16,923 nucleotides of DNA from Burkholderiales bacterium (GCA_025354075.1 JANXNO010000173.1:1-16923), one strand, 5' to 3'. Positions 6,814 to 14,222 are shown, counted from the stretch's first letter. The notes: a model not told the origin generated them from the sequence alone. Numbers and translations: made by a program.

Positions 6814-7296
6814 ATGACGATTCGTAACGACTCTGCGCCACAACGCACGTTGATAGTGTGTCGCGGCGCGCTCTCGTTGTTCTTCACGGTCGTAGTGACT
6901 ACCGCGCAGGCTGCGTGTTTATTTGCACAACCGGACAGCTGGGCCAAGGCCAGTACGGTATGGGACGGCGAATGCAAGGGCGGCCAAGCGCACGGTCTGG
7001 GTGCACTTAAAGAGTTCGACCCGCAGAAGAAGACCGTCGTGCGCTTTTTTTTCGGTCGAGCGAATCACGGCGCCATGACTCTTGGCGTAATCGATCAGAC
7101 CGACGGCTATGTGGCTGGCAGCTTCAAAGACGGTAAGGTGGTTGAATCCGCCGAGCGACAGGCCACTATTTCGGCATTTAAAGAAGCCGCTAGTGCTGCG
7201 AAGCTGGTTGCCGCCCGATATCGAAACAGCGGCAACATAGCCTCTGCCCGGTTCTATGATGCAAAAACAAAGCAGCTCACCGAACAGATGGATTGA
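6814..7296 (+). CDS. Exported MORN-like protein, putative immunity partner of the M15 peptidase
   Basis: A 160-residue protein 32 bases downstream of the M15 gene on the same strand. The ATG at 6814 is preferred over 6805 because AAGGA then lies about 8 bases upstream. The N-terminus has a basic segment and a hydrophobic stretch (about residues 16-31) ending near TTAQA, so it is probably periplasmic. WDGECKGGQAHGLGAL fits a MORN repeat and GYVAGSFKDGKVV a second, weaker one. The C-terminus is helical and charged (AFKEAASAAKLVAARYR). Exported proteins beside peptidoglycan-cleaving effectors are commonly their immunity proteins, so I infer that role. An alternative is an unrelated envelope protein. 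Confidence 0.62.
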   Translation: MTIRNDSAPQRTLIVCRGALSLFFTVVVTTAQAACLFAQPDSWAKASTVWDGECKGGQAHGLGALKEFDPQKKTVVRFFFGRANHGAMTLGVIDQTDGYVAGSFKDGKVVESAERQATISAFKEAASAAKLVAARYRNSGNIASARFYDAKTKQLTEQMD

Positions 7297-7336
7297 TGCT
7301 TTGTGCCTGAGTTTGGCCTACTGATGTGAGCGGGCG

Positions 7337-7693
7337 TTAGGGTTCGCCAACGCGGCAGCGCTTTGCCGTCCGCCCAATGGCGAGGCGGAACACAGCCCCA
7401 GCTTTTTGCGCCTGCGCAAGCGGGGCCACCACGAGCTTGACATTTTGAGCTGTGAGACGTGCGCTCGTGCCGTAGCGAATCACGCGCGCTTCTAATTCAT
7501 CGTCATCGGGCCATGTGCCATAGCGACTGCCTGCCCAAGCAAGGAAGAGATCTATCGCCCAACAGCCAATGCCGAAAAAAGGGCGTGGATTTTGAACGGG
7601 GTGTTCTCCGCGACTTGTGCCCGATGCACGCCAGCCTGCGATAAGAGCCCCGGGACATTTCGGGGGCGGCTTTTCGTGAACGGGGCGGGTCAA
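7337..7693 (-). CDS. Doubtful small hypothetical protein or gene remnant
   Basis: An open frame of 118 codons on the minus strand. From about residue 40 on it looks coding: GCWAIDLFLAWAGSRYGTWP and ELEARVIRYGT use codons like those of neighbouring genes, with third positions moderately rich in G and C. The first 35 residues are Pro/Arg/Gly-rich and overlap a terminator-like hairpin on the other strand, so the true start is unclear and no good ribosome-binding site is seen. I recognise no family. It may be a small real gene, a decayed fragment, or chance; it is convergent with the MORN-like gene. Confidence 0.3.
   Translation of the reverse strand: MTRPVHEKPPPKCPGALIAGWRASGTSRGEHPVQNPRPFFGIGCWAIDLFLAWAGSRYGTWPDDDELEARVIRYGTSARLTAQNVKLVVAPLAQAQKAGAVFRLAIGRTAKRCRVGEP
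7646..7674 (+). terminator. Possible Rho-independent terminator
   Basis: CCCCG (7648-7652) pairs with CGGGG (7661-7665) around an 8-base loop. Outer AGC/GCT pairing is possible through a small bulge, and TTTT follows at 7671-7674. It lies 350 bases after the MORN-like gene, so it may end that transcript or an unrecognised one. Confidence 0.35.
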
Positions 7694-7777
7694 ACCGCGC
7701 GCAAACAGCCCGGCGTAGCCTGTGGAGCGTGTTGCGCTACGCTTCGCGCTTCAGCCAATTTATCGAGAAGGATCGCG

Positions 7778-8815
7778 ATGGGTCACGCACGTATTTTTGC
7801 CGCAGCGGCGCTGCTGGGTTTGTCTGTTAGCGCGGTCGTTCACGCAGCCCCCCTCGTGATCAACGGCGTGACGTTTGAGGCACCTGAATCCTGTCAGGCC
7901 GCGCAGACCACGCTAGTGTGCAAAGTGGATGGGCAGCAGTTTGAGCTTTGGGTGACGCGCAAGCCGATGGATGCGGCGATCAAGCCCACCGATTCGTTTG
8001 TGCGCAAGATGGAATATTTCACCGAGCAGCATCAGGGCGCGGTGGTGAATATTTTGCGCAGCACGTCCAACGATGGATTCACCGCATTTTCGGACTACGG
8101 GAGCTACTCCGCGCTTGGCGCGTCCATGCCCGGCAAAGGCGTGGTGACTTCGCCGACGGTGCGCTTCGCGTCAGTGCTGCACGACGACGAAATCTGGGAA
8201 TTTCTTGAGGTCGTGGCAACGCGAACGCCCGCGATAGATGCGCTTGCAACCGAGCTGCGGCGCTTGATGGTGTTGCCAACAGCGCCCGTCGCTCAGGCGT
8301 CGGCCGTACTTGCTGCGCCCGAAGTGCCCAAAAAACTGGAGGGTAGCCCGCTGGTTGCAACGTTCACCGGCAAACTGCTTTCGCTGGAGCTGCCAGGCTA
8401 TCTTGAGGCAGTGGTGCTTGAAGACACCACCGACAGCCTACGTGTGACCTTCAAACATAAAACCCGCCCGACCGCCGGACCCAATCTGGCGATCAGCCTG
8501 CGTGCGCCCAAGGACAATCAGACGGCGGCCAGCATAGTGAAAGAGCGCAAAGACGCGTTGACCGCAACCATGGCCGGGCCGACTGAATCGGTTGAGATCA
8601 ACAAGCTGGGCGCGATCAATGGCGCAGGGTTTGCGTTAGTCGGCACGCCGAACAAGGCCAAGGGATTCTCCGGCGTTGAGTCGCTGGAGACGAACTTTGC
8701 AGCCAGCGTGGGAGATCGCGTACTGGAGGTTCAGCTGACCACGGAACAGCAGTATGCGTCTGACGCGCGCGTGGTGTGGTCGTCGCTCGTGCGGTCGATC
8801 ACGCTGGGCAAATAG
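7778..8815 (+). CDS. Secreted protein of unknown function
   Basis: A 345-residue protein. The ATG at 7778 has AGAAGGA five bases upstream and begins a good signal peptide (MGHARIF, hydrophobic core, cleavage near VVHA-AP at about residue 23); the frame is open further upstream but that part has no such support. The mature part begins LVINGVTFEAPESCQ. A Pro/Ala-rich stretch near residues 165-190 (PTAPVAQASAVLAAPEVP) separates two halves of similar predicted make-up. Each half has a helix with charged residues and a strand-rich end (DEIWEFLEVVATR; DRVLEVQLTTEQQ) and finishes with a helix. This resembles PsbP/DcrB-like folds, but the resemblance is a guess. There are two close cysteines (Cys37 and Cys47 region) that could form a disulfide. 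It is convergent with the alpha/beta hydrolase gene. Confidence 0.75.
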   Translation: MGHARIFAAAALLGLSVSAVVHAAPLVINGVTFEAPESCQAAQTTLVCKVDGQQFELWVTRKPMDAAIKPTDSFVRKMEYFTEQHQGAVVNILRSTSNDGFTAFSDYGSYSALGASMPGKGVVTSPTVRFASVLHDDEIWEFLEVVATRTPAIDALATELRRLMVLPTAPVAQASAVLAAPEVPKKLEGSPLVATFTGKLLSLELPGYLEAVVLEDTTDSLRVTFKHKTRPTAGPNLAISLRAPKDNQTAASIVKERKDALTATMAGPTESVEINKLGAINGAGFALVGTPNKAKGFSGVESLETNFAASVGDRVLEVQLTTEQQYASDARVVWSSLVRSITLGK

Positions 8816-8823
8816 CTGCAACG

Positions 8824-8861
8824 ACTGTCCCGCGCGGCGACAACTGTCCCGCGCGGCGACA
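8824..8861. repeat. Perfect 19-bp tandem duplication between convergent genes
   Basis: ACTGTCCCGCGCGGCGACA occurs at 8824-8842 and again, without a gap, at 8843-8861. The unit is partly self-complementary (TGTC at one end, GACA at the other). It fills the 48-base space between two convergent genes and may act in transcription termination from both sides. Confidence 0.85.
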
Positions 8862-8863
8862 CT

Positions 8864-9808
8864 TCAAACCAATCGCATCAAGAATTTCACCACGTGGGCA
8901 TGCGTGTCTGCGTCTTTGAGAATTTTGCGATGACCGAGGCCTTCCGTGCGCAGTAACTGCGCGTTCGGCAGATAGCGCATGAAGCGCTCGGCACCGGTGA
9001 ACGTGTTGATGGCGTCGTTCGCGTCGTGCACGACGAGCGTTGGTACCTGGACGTTGGGCGCACTTTGTGCCGCGTCGAACTGCTCCATCAACATGCCCTC
9101 TTGCGCCTCGATGCGCCGCTGCATCGCAGCACGCGTCTGCTCGCTCAAGCCGAACACCTGCGCAAACATGCGCGTGTAGTCACGTGGCGCGTCAGGCGCG
9201 GCGATCAGCACCAGGCCTTGCGTACGCAACCCGCGAGCAACCACGCGAGCGCCCGCACTACCACCCAGCGAATGCGCGATGATCGCGTGCAGCGATACGC
9301 CCTGCTCGCGCAGTCGCGCGGCCACGTACTCCATCGCGCGCGCAAATTGCGGCAACGTTGCTGTGCTGCCCGCGCTGCGGCCATGCGCTGGCGCTTCGAT
9401 GATGATGGGGACCATACGCGCATCAACCAGTGCTTCAGCCAGCGGCAACATTTGTGCCGCGTGTCCGCCCCAACCGTGCATCAGTAGCACATGGGGTCGC
9501 GTCGCTGCTTCGTCTGCATGCGCGACACACGTAGCTGAATTTTGATGGCGATACACGGTGACGCTGGCGCGCTCAAACGACCATTGTTCAATGTGCCATT
9601 GCACGGCCCAGGCGCTTTTTCGTTGCAGCCATTTCGGCGGCAGCGGCGTCAGGAAGAGCCGCTTTGCCATACGCTCGGCAAGCGTTGGCCACAGACTTTG
9701 CGCGCTGATCAGCGCGGAGCGGAACAGTCGCACGCCGGTACTGCGTTGATAGAACTGCGCAGTGGCGTTAACGGAAGTGGCGGAAGCGGTTGCTGTATGC
9801 GTAGTCAT
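8864..9808 (-). CDS. Alpha/beta hydrolase
   Basis: A 314-residue protein of the alpha/beta hydrolase fold. The start at 9808 is chosen because AAGGAA lies about 7 bases upstream; an earlier frame start at 9829 would fall inside the operator-like palindrome. The likely triad is Ser180 in IIAHSLGGS (the nucleophile elbow), Asp265 in VVHDANDAINTF, and His293 in EGLGHRKIL. HGWGGH (111-116) forms the oxyanion-hole region. There is no clear signal peptide, so it is probably cytoplasmic. The substrate cannot be told; esterase or lipase-like activity is the family norm. It lies 66 bases downstream of the TetR-type regulator on the same strand, and its leader carries a near-copy of the palindrome found at that regulator's own promoter, so control by this regulator is likely. 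Confidence 0.88.
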   Translation of the reverse strand: MTTHTATASATSVNATAQFYQRSTGVRLFRSALISAQSLWPTLAERMAKRLFLTPLPPKWLQRKSAWAVQWHIEQWSFERASVTVYRHQNSATCVAHADEAATRPHVLLMHGWGGHAAQMLPLAEALVDARMVPIIIEAPAHGRSAGSTATLPQFARAMEYVAARLREQGVSLHAIIAHSLGGSAGARVVARGLRTQGLVLIAAPDAPRDYTRMFAQVFGLSEQTRAAMQRRIEAQEGMLMEQFDAAQSAPNVQVPTLVVHDANDAINTFTGAERFMRYLPNAQLLRTEGLGHRKILKDADTHAHVVKFLMRLV

Positions 9809-9820
9809 GATATTTTCCTT

Positions 9821-9842
9821 TATTCGCACGTTTGTGCTAAAT
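9821..9842. promoter_or_regulatory. Imperfect operator-like palindrome ahead of the alpha/beta hydrolase gene
   Basis: TATTCGCA, six spacer bases, then TGCTAAAT. The right half is identical to that of the perfect palindrome at 10497-10518 and the left half matches it at five of eight positions, with the same spacing. It lies 13 bases upstream of the hydrolase start. Confidence 0.5.
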
Positions 9843-9874
9843 TAAGCCAAAACAAAACACGACAGCCAGTGATT

Positions 9875-10489
9875 TCAGGCTGCTCGTGGCCGTGTGTAAC
9901 TTTTGATCAATCGCCCGTAGCTGCTATGCGTACGGTCGGCAGCACGTACGTCGCGAAGGAAGCGGGCGTCATGCAGCATGCCCACCATCAGCGCATAAAT
10001 CTCTGCCACCAACTGGTCGGGATCAATCGTCGCATCAAGATGATCCTGCTCCACTGCTTGCGTGACGACGCGACGAAGTGCCGCGCGCCAGCCCATCACC
10101 CCTTTGAGCAATTGATCGCGCAGATGACCTTCACGATCATCAAGCTCAAACGCACCGGCGACGTAGATGCAGGCGGTATGCGCCTCGACGATGCGGGTGC
10201 GCTCGATCCAGCGACGAATCATCGCGTTCAGTCTCGGCAAACCTTTCGGGGCTTGCATCGCAGGTACGAAGACATCGGTCAAAAAACGCCGGTCATATTC
10301 CTCAATCACCGCCTGTTGCAACGCCTCGCGCGAGCCCACGCGCGAGAACACGCCGCTCTTGGACAGGCCCAGACGATCGGCTACTGCCTGCAGCGTGATG
10401 GCCTCCAGCCCAAGCTCGGCCGCAAGGTCAAGCGCCGCGCCGACAATCGAGGCACGGGTGAGCTCACTTTTTGCGGTTCTGGCTTCCAC
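9875..10489 (-). CDS. TetR-family transcriptional regulator
   Basis: A 204-residue protein. Residues about 11-57 form the TetR DNA-binding domain: TRASIVGAALDLAAELG, then ITLQAVADRLGLSKSGVFSRVGSREAL, with the typical KSGVFSRV recognition helix. The rest is helical and resembles the TetR_C regions of regulators in this group; it would hold the ligand pocket and dimer interface. The reading frame starts with GTG at 10489, with only a close AGG as ribosome-binding site. The perfect palindrome at 10497-10518 is directly upstream, and a related one lies ahead of the hydrolase gene. The expected role is to repress itself and the hydrolase until a small ligand binds; the ligand is unknown. Confidence 0.9.
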   Translation of the reverse strand: MEARTAKSELTRASIVGAALDLAAELGLEAITLQAVADRLGLSKSGVFSRVGSREALQQAVIEEYDRRFLTDVFVPAMQAPKGLPRLNAMIRRWIERTRIVEAHTACIYVAGAFELDDREGHLRDQLLKGVMGWRAALRRVVTQAVEQDHLDATIDPDQLVAEIYALMVGMLHDARFLRDVRAADRTHSSYGRLIKSYTRPRAA

Positions 10490-10496
10490 ACCTGAA

Positions 10497-10518
10497 ATTT
10501 AGCACAGTCATGCTAAAT
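10497..10518. promoter_or_regulatory. Perfect palindromic operator ahead of the TetR-family gene
   Basis: ATTTAGCA (10497-10504), six spacer bases, then TGCTAAAT (10511-10518): two exactly complementary 8-base arms ending 7 bases before the regulator's start codon. Size and position are typical of TetR-family operators. Confidence 0.6.
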
Positions 10519-10546
10519 ATGGAAATTCAGCAAAATACTAAGCGAC

Positions 10547-11746
10547 TCACTCCGACGAGCCGCCACCGCCCGAGTCACCTCCACCGCCGGAGTCGCTACT
10601 CCCTGAATCTCCGCTGGAGCTGCTGTAGCTACTGTCGCTGCTGGAGCTGTATCCGTCGTGCGACGACGAACCCCCACGGGAGTAACCACGACGCTCGCGG
10701 GCGGTGATCGGCTTGATGATGGCGAACACGGAGGCAAGTATCGTGGCGACGATCAGCCAGATTGCGCCGACGACCAGGCCCGCCGTACCACTCGAAAACA
10801 CGCCCGCCATGAACGCGATTGCAAGCGCTGCGAGCCACGCCAATGTCTGCATCCACCAGATTGGGTTGCCACTCGCGGCGGGTTTAGTTGCGCTGGGCGC
10901 AACCTCTTTTTGCCAGCGCTTTTTCTTGTTTTTGCTGATCGGCGCTGCGTCTTGTCGGCCCCATTGTTTTGCCGCAATCAGCATCGGAATGATGAGCCAA
11001 GCAGCCGCGACATACGCCACCCACGATTCGCCTGCGACCCACGCGTACAAATAGCAGGTGGCTGCGCCGAAGAAAAAAGCGAACACCACTTTGGCGTGAA
11101 TCTCCGTGCGTTGCGAAAACAGAAAACCTGCGATCACCATCAACGGGATGTGCGCAAATGCGCCGAACATCACGCGATCCAGTGCGTCGCTGCCGCCGCC
11201 AGTGACCAACGAATTTTTGGCAACAACATCCGATGCGTTGATACGCGCCAGCAGTTCGTTCACACCCACGCTGACCGCCGCGGCCGGGCCATCTTTTTCA
11301 AGGGCGGGTCGCATCTGTTCGGCCAGAATCCGTTTGACGGTGACGTCGGGCAGCGCGCCTTCCAGGCCATAGCCAGTGTGAATGCGCATGCGGCGGGTTT
11401 TGTTATTGACCGCGATAACGACCAGCGCGCCATCGTCAATGCCTTTACGCCCGAGCTTCCAGGTGGTGAACACGCGTTGTGCGAAATCCTCGATGGATTC
11501 CGGCTCGGTCTGGTTGACGATCACCACGCCGAGTTGCGAGCCTCGGTCCTGATTGAGTTTTTTAAGCAACGTGGCGATACGTGCGTACTCGTCGACGGAC
11601 AGCACGCCGGCCACGTCCGCGATGAATTCCCGTGACTTCGGCACCGGTTGCAGATCGCTTTGCGCGTGGGTGAACGCGGCGAACGTGGCAAACAATAGCG
11701 TGGCCAAACCGGCGACAAGTGCCCATCGCATCTGCGCGAATTTCAT
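10547..11746 (-). CDS. TPM-domain membrane protein with Gly/Ser-rich tail (YgcG-like)
   Basis: A 399-residue protein. The start at 11746 follows AAGGG by about 9 bases and opens a signal peptide (MKFAQMRW, hydrophobic run, cleavage near FTHA-QS). Residues about 35-165 form a TPM domain (FIADVAGVLSVDEYARI, LGVVIVNQTEPESIEDFAQRVF, DDGALVVIAVNNKTRRMRIHTGYGLEG), predicted to lie outside the cytoplasm. About five hydrophobic segments follow between residues 190 and 340, with a Lys-rich loop (ISKNKKKRWQKE). The C-terminus is a low-complexity Ser/Gly/Asp tail. This architecture matches YgcG-like proteins, often encoded beside LemA; no lemA is adjacent here. Its role is undefined; TPM domains have been linked to photosystem repair in plants and to membrane proteins in bacteria. 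Confidence 0.88.
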   Translation of the reverse strand: MKFAQMRWALVAGLATLLFATFAAFTHAQSDLQPVPKSREFIADVAGVLSVDEYARIATLLKKLNQDRGSQLGVVIVNQTEPESIEDFAQRVFTTWKLGRKGIDDGALVVIAVNNKTRRMRIHTGYGLEGALPDVTVKRILAEQMRPALEKDGPAAAVSVGVNELLARINASDVVAKNSLVTGGGSDALDRVMFGAFAHIPLMVIAGFLFSQRTEIHAKVVFAFFFGAATCYLYAWVAGESWVAYVAAAWLIIPMLIAAKQWGRQDAAPISKNKKKRWQKEVAPSATKPAASGNPIWWMQTLAWLAALAIAFMAGVFSSGTAGLVVGAIWLIVATILASVFAIIKPITARERRGYSRGGSSSHDGYSSSSDSSYSSSSGDSGSSDSGGGGDSGGGGSSE

Positions 11747-11999
11747 CGCTATCGCCCTTTCAAAAATGGCCATCAGCACACCACGCTATGAAAAGACGGG
11801 ATCAACCACGGCGATGCGCCACGTTGACAATTTTGAGCAGAATTGGCCAATCAACTTTTCAGTGAAAGCCCCATTTAATATGGGCTAATACCGCATTTTG
11901 GTCGTATGTCGACTATTAGTCAAATATAGCTCTATGCCCAAACGGGATAACACTTTCAGAGAAAAGTTGATGGTCTCAAATTTGCCTGCTAAGGCCCAG
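11747..11999. other. Intergenic region holding the second palindromic element
   Basis: 253 bases between two minus-strand genes. Apart from the repeat at 11847-11974 and the leader of the TPM gene, I see nothing. No terminator with a T-run is evident for the gene ending at 12000, although the repeat itself could fold and serve as one. Confidence 0.6.
11847..11974 (+). repeat. Palindromic dispersed element, copy 2 (about 120-128 bp)
   Basis: The core 11855-11974 is colinear with 2502-2620: CTTTTCA at the left end, TCGACT ending 60 bases in (11909-11914), and AAAAGTTGATGGT at the right end (11962-11974). In this copy the outer ends are clear inverted repeats: CCAATCAACTTTTC with GTGAAAG on the left (11847-11870) mirrors CTTTCAG-GAAAAGTTGATGG on the right (about 11953-11973). 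The left arm also contains its own small dyad (AGCCCC to GGGCT). The sequence is more AT-rich than its surroundings and has no reading frame. It is most likely a non-coding mobile or structural repeat. Confidence 0.7.
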
Positions 12000-14102
12000 C
12001 TAAGGCTTTAGCACCGCGCTCGCATCGGCCTGCCCAACCAGCACATCTGCGTCGCCTGGCAACAAAAATCCCTGCGCCACCGCGTTTGCCGCTGCGGCTT
12101 TCACCGCAGCAACATAACCCGCATGATCCTTGTAGCGCTCTTCCAGTGACAGACGCGGATCGTTGCTGGCCGTGCGTTCGGCTTTGGTTTTGGCAAACGG
12201 AATCATGCCGCCGACGTAATTGCAGATTTGCCCTTGATGAAACGGTCGTGCGCCGCCCGCTGTGATGTTCCAGCCCAAATATGTGGCGAGCGGCGCGTCA
12301 TGCAACACGACTGGCACGCCACCAACCTCGTTGCCGTCCGCATTCACGCGCGGCACTTTCATGTTGATGACCTGCAAGATCTGCGGCGGCAGCTTGGTTG
12401 GCACGCCTGAGCCGTCGTTGTAATTGAAATCCGGGCCCCAATCGTAATCGAGCGTAGCCATGATGAAGTTCGACGGCACCGTGGGCGGTACGCCGGGAAT
12501 ATTGGGGAAGCCCATCGCCGCCTTGTCCGCGTCTACCAGCTCGCCCTTGCTCAGCCGCGGCCACACGCTCGCGGGCGGCGGCGTGCCCTGCATCACCCAG
12601 TTGCGGAAATGCTGGCGCAGCGCATTGACGGTGTGGATGTGCGGCATCACGTTCGGCGCGAGTTCGCCTGTACCGAAGTTGTTGCCGGGACAACTCGGCG
12701 GCGGCAGCGTGCTACCGGCAAGACTCGCGTTGAACATGGAGTTCGGCGTCGGCACAATGAAGCCACCGTGATTGCTGCTCGCGATGTAGTAGCGGCGCAC
12801 GTTGTCCGGCAGCGGAATATCGGCCTTGGCATCCGTGCCGACCCACTCCGGCGTGAGCTTCAACGCCCACACTTCAGCCGAGCCGAAATGCTCGATGATT
12901 TTCGGGCAGGTTTTCGTAGCGGTGCAACGGTCGAGAATACCGCGCTCAGGCAATTTGCGCACCGTGTCCGGCCACGGCACCCACCACTGCGGGCCTTCAG
13001 AACCCGCCTGATAAAGCTCCAGCACGCCGTCCGGCTGCGCCCAGCGGAAGTTGAGCGCGATGCGCCGTCCGGCAATGATCGGCCATGCGCCGTCGTAGAG
13101 CTGCTTGCCCGCTTCATCCTGATTGAAGCCGAGATGAATGAAGCCGCGCAGGAAATTTCCGGACTGTGAATTGCCGCGAGAGATGACGTGTTTGATCTTT
13201 CCGGCGAGCGGATTTGCGGTGCCGAAATCGTCCTTCGTTTCGTTCTTGAAGAACGCGGCCACATCGCGGAAAGCTGCGAAGCCAACGCCGAGCACAGGCG
13301 GGTTTTCTGCGGTGAAAATGACTTGATACAGGAGCGTCGGATCGAAGCCTTTTTTCAGGCAAATTTTCGTTGCGTCTGGCTTGCCGGGGAAGGGATTCGC
13401 GGCATCGCATTTCGCCCAAGCCCAGTCGCTGCTGGCGATGGTTGAATCGACGGTCACGACGCCATCAACCGTTTCACTTTTGATTGCGGTCAGCGTCGCT
13501 TTCTTCGTATCGAGGTCGGCGGGCTTGTAAGGCAGCGGACTGGTTTGCACGAGGATCGGCTGCGATTCCGGGCCGCTGCGATTGACGATGCGACCGAGCA
13601 CTTCGCCACGAGTGGGCGAGCCGTCGGCATTCTTCGCAATCGGCACGATCACAAAATCCTGACCGACCTGCGTATGCGCCGTCTGCCCAGCGTTGTCACC
13701 CTGCCAGCCGCTGCTCAGGCCGACGTCACCCACATTGCGTTCAGCCGGAACAATGGTCACACGACCACCGCGATTGGGCACGTCGTGCCACATGAGGCCG
13801 CTCAGCTTTGACCGATCAGATGGCATGACGAGTTGAAACGTCGCAACGTATTCAACCTTGCCCTTCGCGTTTTTCGGCGCGAGCTGAATATCCTGAATGA
13901 TGGCGTTGAGCGGATTCGCTGGATCAAGCTCGCCATACGCGCGACCGCTGACGCGCTTGATCGCGCCTGCGGGGCCGGTCGCGGCGAGTGTCGCGTCAGG
14001 ATCAACCGTTGATTCGACAACGATTTTGGTGACTCGGGCTTCGGCAATGGCTGCGAGCGCAAATGTTGCCAGCATCACGCGGGCAATAGGTGTGAGTGTC
14101 AT
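12000..14102 (-). CDS. Large exported alpha/beta hydrolase-domain protein (PF20091-like)
   Basis: A 700-residue protein. The start at 14102 has a perfect AAGGAGG six bases upstream; the ATG 33 bases earlier is less likely. The N-terminus (MTLTPIARVMLATFALAAIAEA) is a signal peptide, so it is probably periplasmic or secreted. It matches in length and layout the alpha/beta hydrolase family PF20091. Visible landmarks are LSGLMWHDVPNRGG, an N-terminal beta-rich region, HVISRGNSQSGNFLRGFIHLGFN with Ser312 as probable nucleophile (GxSxS pattern as in GFSQSGR relatives), the YDGAWPIIAGRR segment, and a His-containing PFHQGQIC near the C-terminus. Several Cys residues in the second half suggest disulfides. 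The substrate is unknown; ester hydrolysis is the likely chemistry. It stands alone between the aldo/keto reductase and the TPM gene. Confidence 0.8.
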   Translation of the reverse strand: MTLTPIARVMLATFALAAIAEARVTKIVVESTVDPDATLAATGPAGAIKRVSGRAYGELDPANPLNAIIQDIQLAPKNAKGKVEYVATFQLVMPSDRSKLSGLMWHDVPNRGGRVTIVPAERNVGDVGLSSGWQGDNAGQTAHTQVGQDFVIVPIAKNADGSPTRGEVLGRIVNRSGPESQPILVQTSPLPYKPADLDTKKATLTAIKSETVDGVVTVDSTIASSDWAWAKCDAANPFPGKPDATKICLKKGFDPTLLYQVIFTAENPPVLGVGFAAFRDVAAFFKNETKDDFGTANPLAGKIKHVISRGNSQSGNFLRGFIHLGFNQDEAGKQLYDGAWPIIAGRRIALNFRWAQPDGVLELYQAGSEGPQWWVPWPDTVRKLPERGILDRCTATKTCPKIIEHFGSAEVWALKLTPEWVGTDAKADIPLPDNVRRYYIASSNHGGFIVPTPNSMFNASLAGSTLPPPSCPGNNFGTGELAPNVMPHIHTVNALRQHFRNWVMQGTPPPASVWPRLSKGELVDADKAAMGFPNIPGVPPTVPSNFIMATLDYDWGPDFNYNDGSGVPTKLPPQILQVINMKVPRVNADGNEVGGVPVVLHDAPLATYLGWNITAGGARPFHQGQICNYVGGMIPFAKTKAERTASNDPRLSLEERYKDHAGYVAAVKAAAANAVAQGFLLPGDADVLVGQADASAVLKP

Positions 14103-14180
14103 GTAAGCCTCCTTATTGAGGCGCATGATCACCAACTTGGTACTGGGCGCTTCACCTAGGTTTCATTTTCTGCATTCGTA

Positions 14181-14204
14181 GGGTGGGCAAATTGTTGCCC
14201 GCCC
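14181..14204. repeat. GGGTGGGCAA hairpin in the intergenic gap
   Basis: GGGTGGGCAA (14181-14190) and TTGCCCGCCC (14195-14204) pair with one U-G wobble around an ATTG loop. It lies just downstream of the aldo/keto reductase stop (minus strand) and may act as a transcript-end hairpin, but no T-run follows. GTAGGGTGGGCA-type hairpins recur in many proteobacterial genomes. Confidence 0.5.
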
Positions 14205-14222
14205 GTCGCAACAATCTAGTCG

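Larger units (their letters stand above)
7297..7777. other. 481-bp region without a secure gene
   Basis: The region holds a doubtful minus-strand ORF (7337-7693) and a plus-strand terminator-like hairpin (7646-7674). No RNA gene is recognisable. The final part carries the leader and ribosome-binding site (AGAAGGA at about 7766-7772) of the gene at 7778. Confidence 0.5.

Noticed and set aside
5882..7296. Prophage lysis cassette
   Set aside because: The M15 peptidase could be an endolysin, but there is no holin, spanin, structural or integrase gene nearby, and the next gene encodes an exported MORN-like protein.
8824..8861. CRISPR repeat
   Set aside because: The two copies are directly adjacent with no spacer, and no cas gene is present.
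9542..10495. Plus-strand open frame of 317 codons across the hydrolase/TetR region
   Set aside because: It is antisense to two recognisable genes and crosses the promoter region between them; the translation has no family features.
10658..11635. Plus-strand open frame opposite the TPM-domain gene
   Set aside because: It is Arg/His/Asp-rich without motifs, and the other strand encodes a clear TPM protein.
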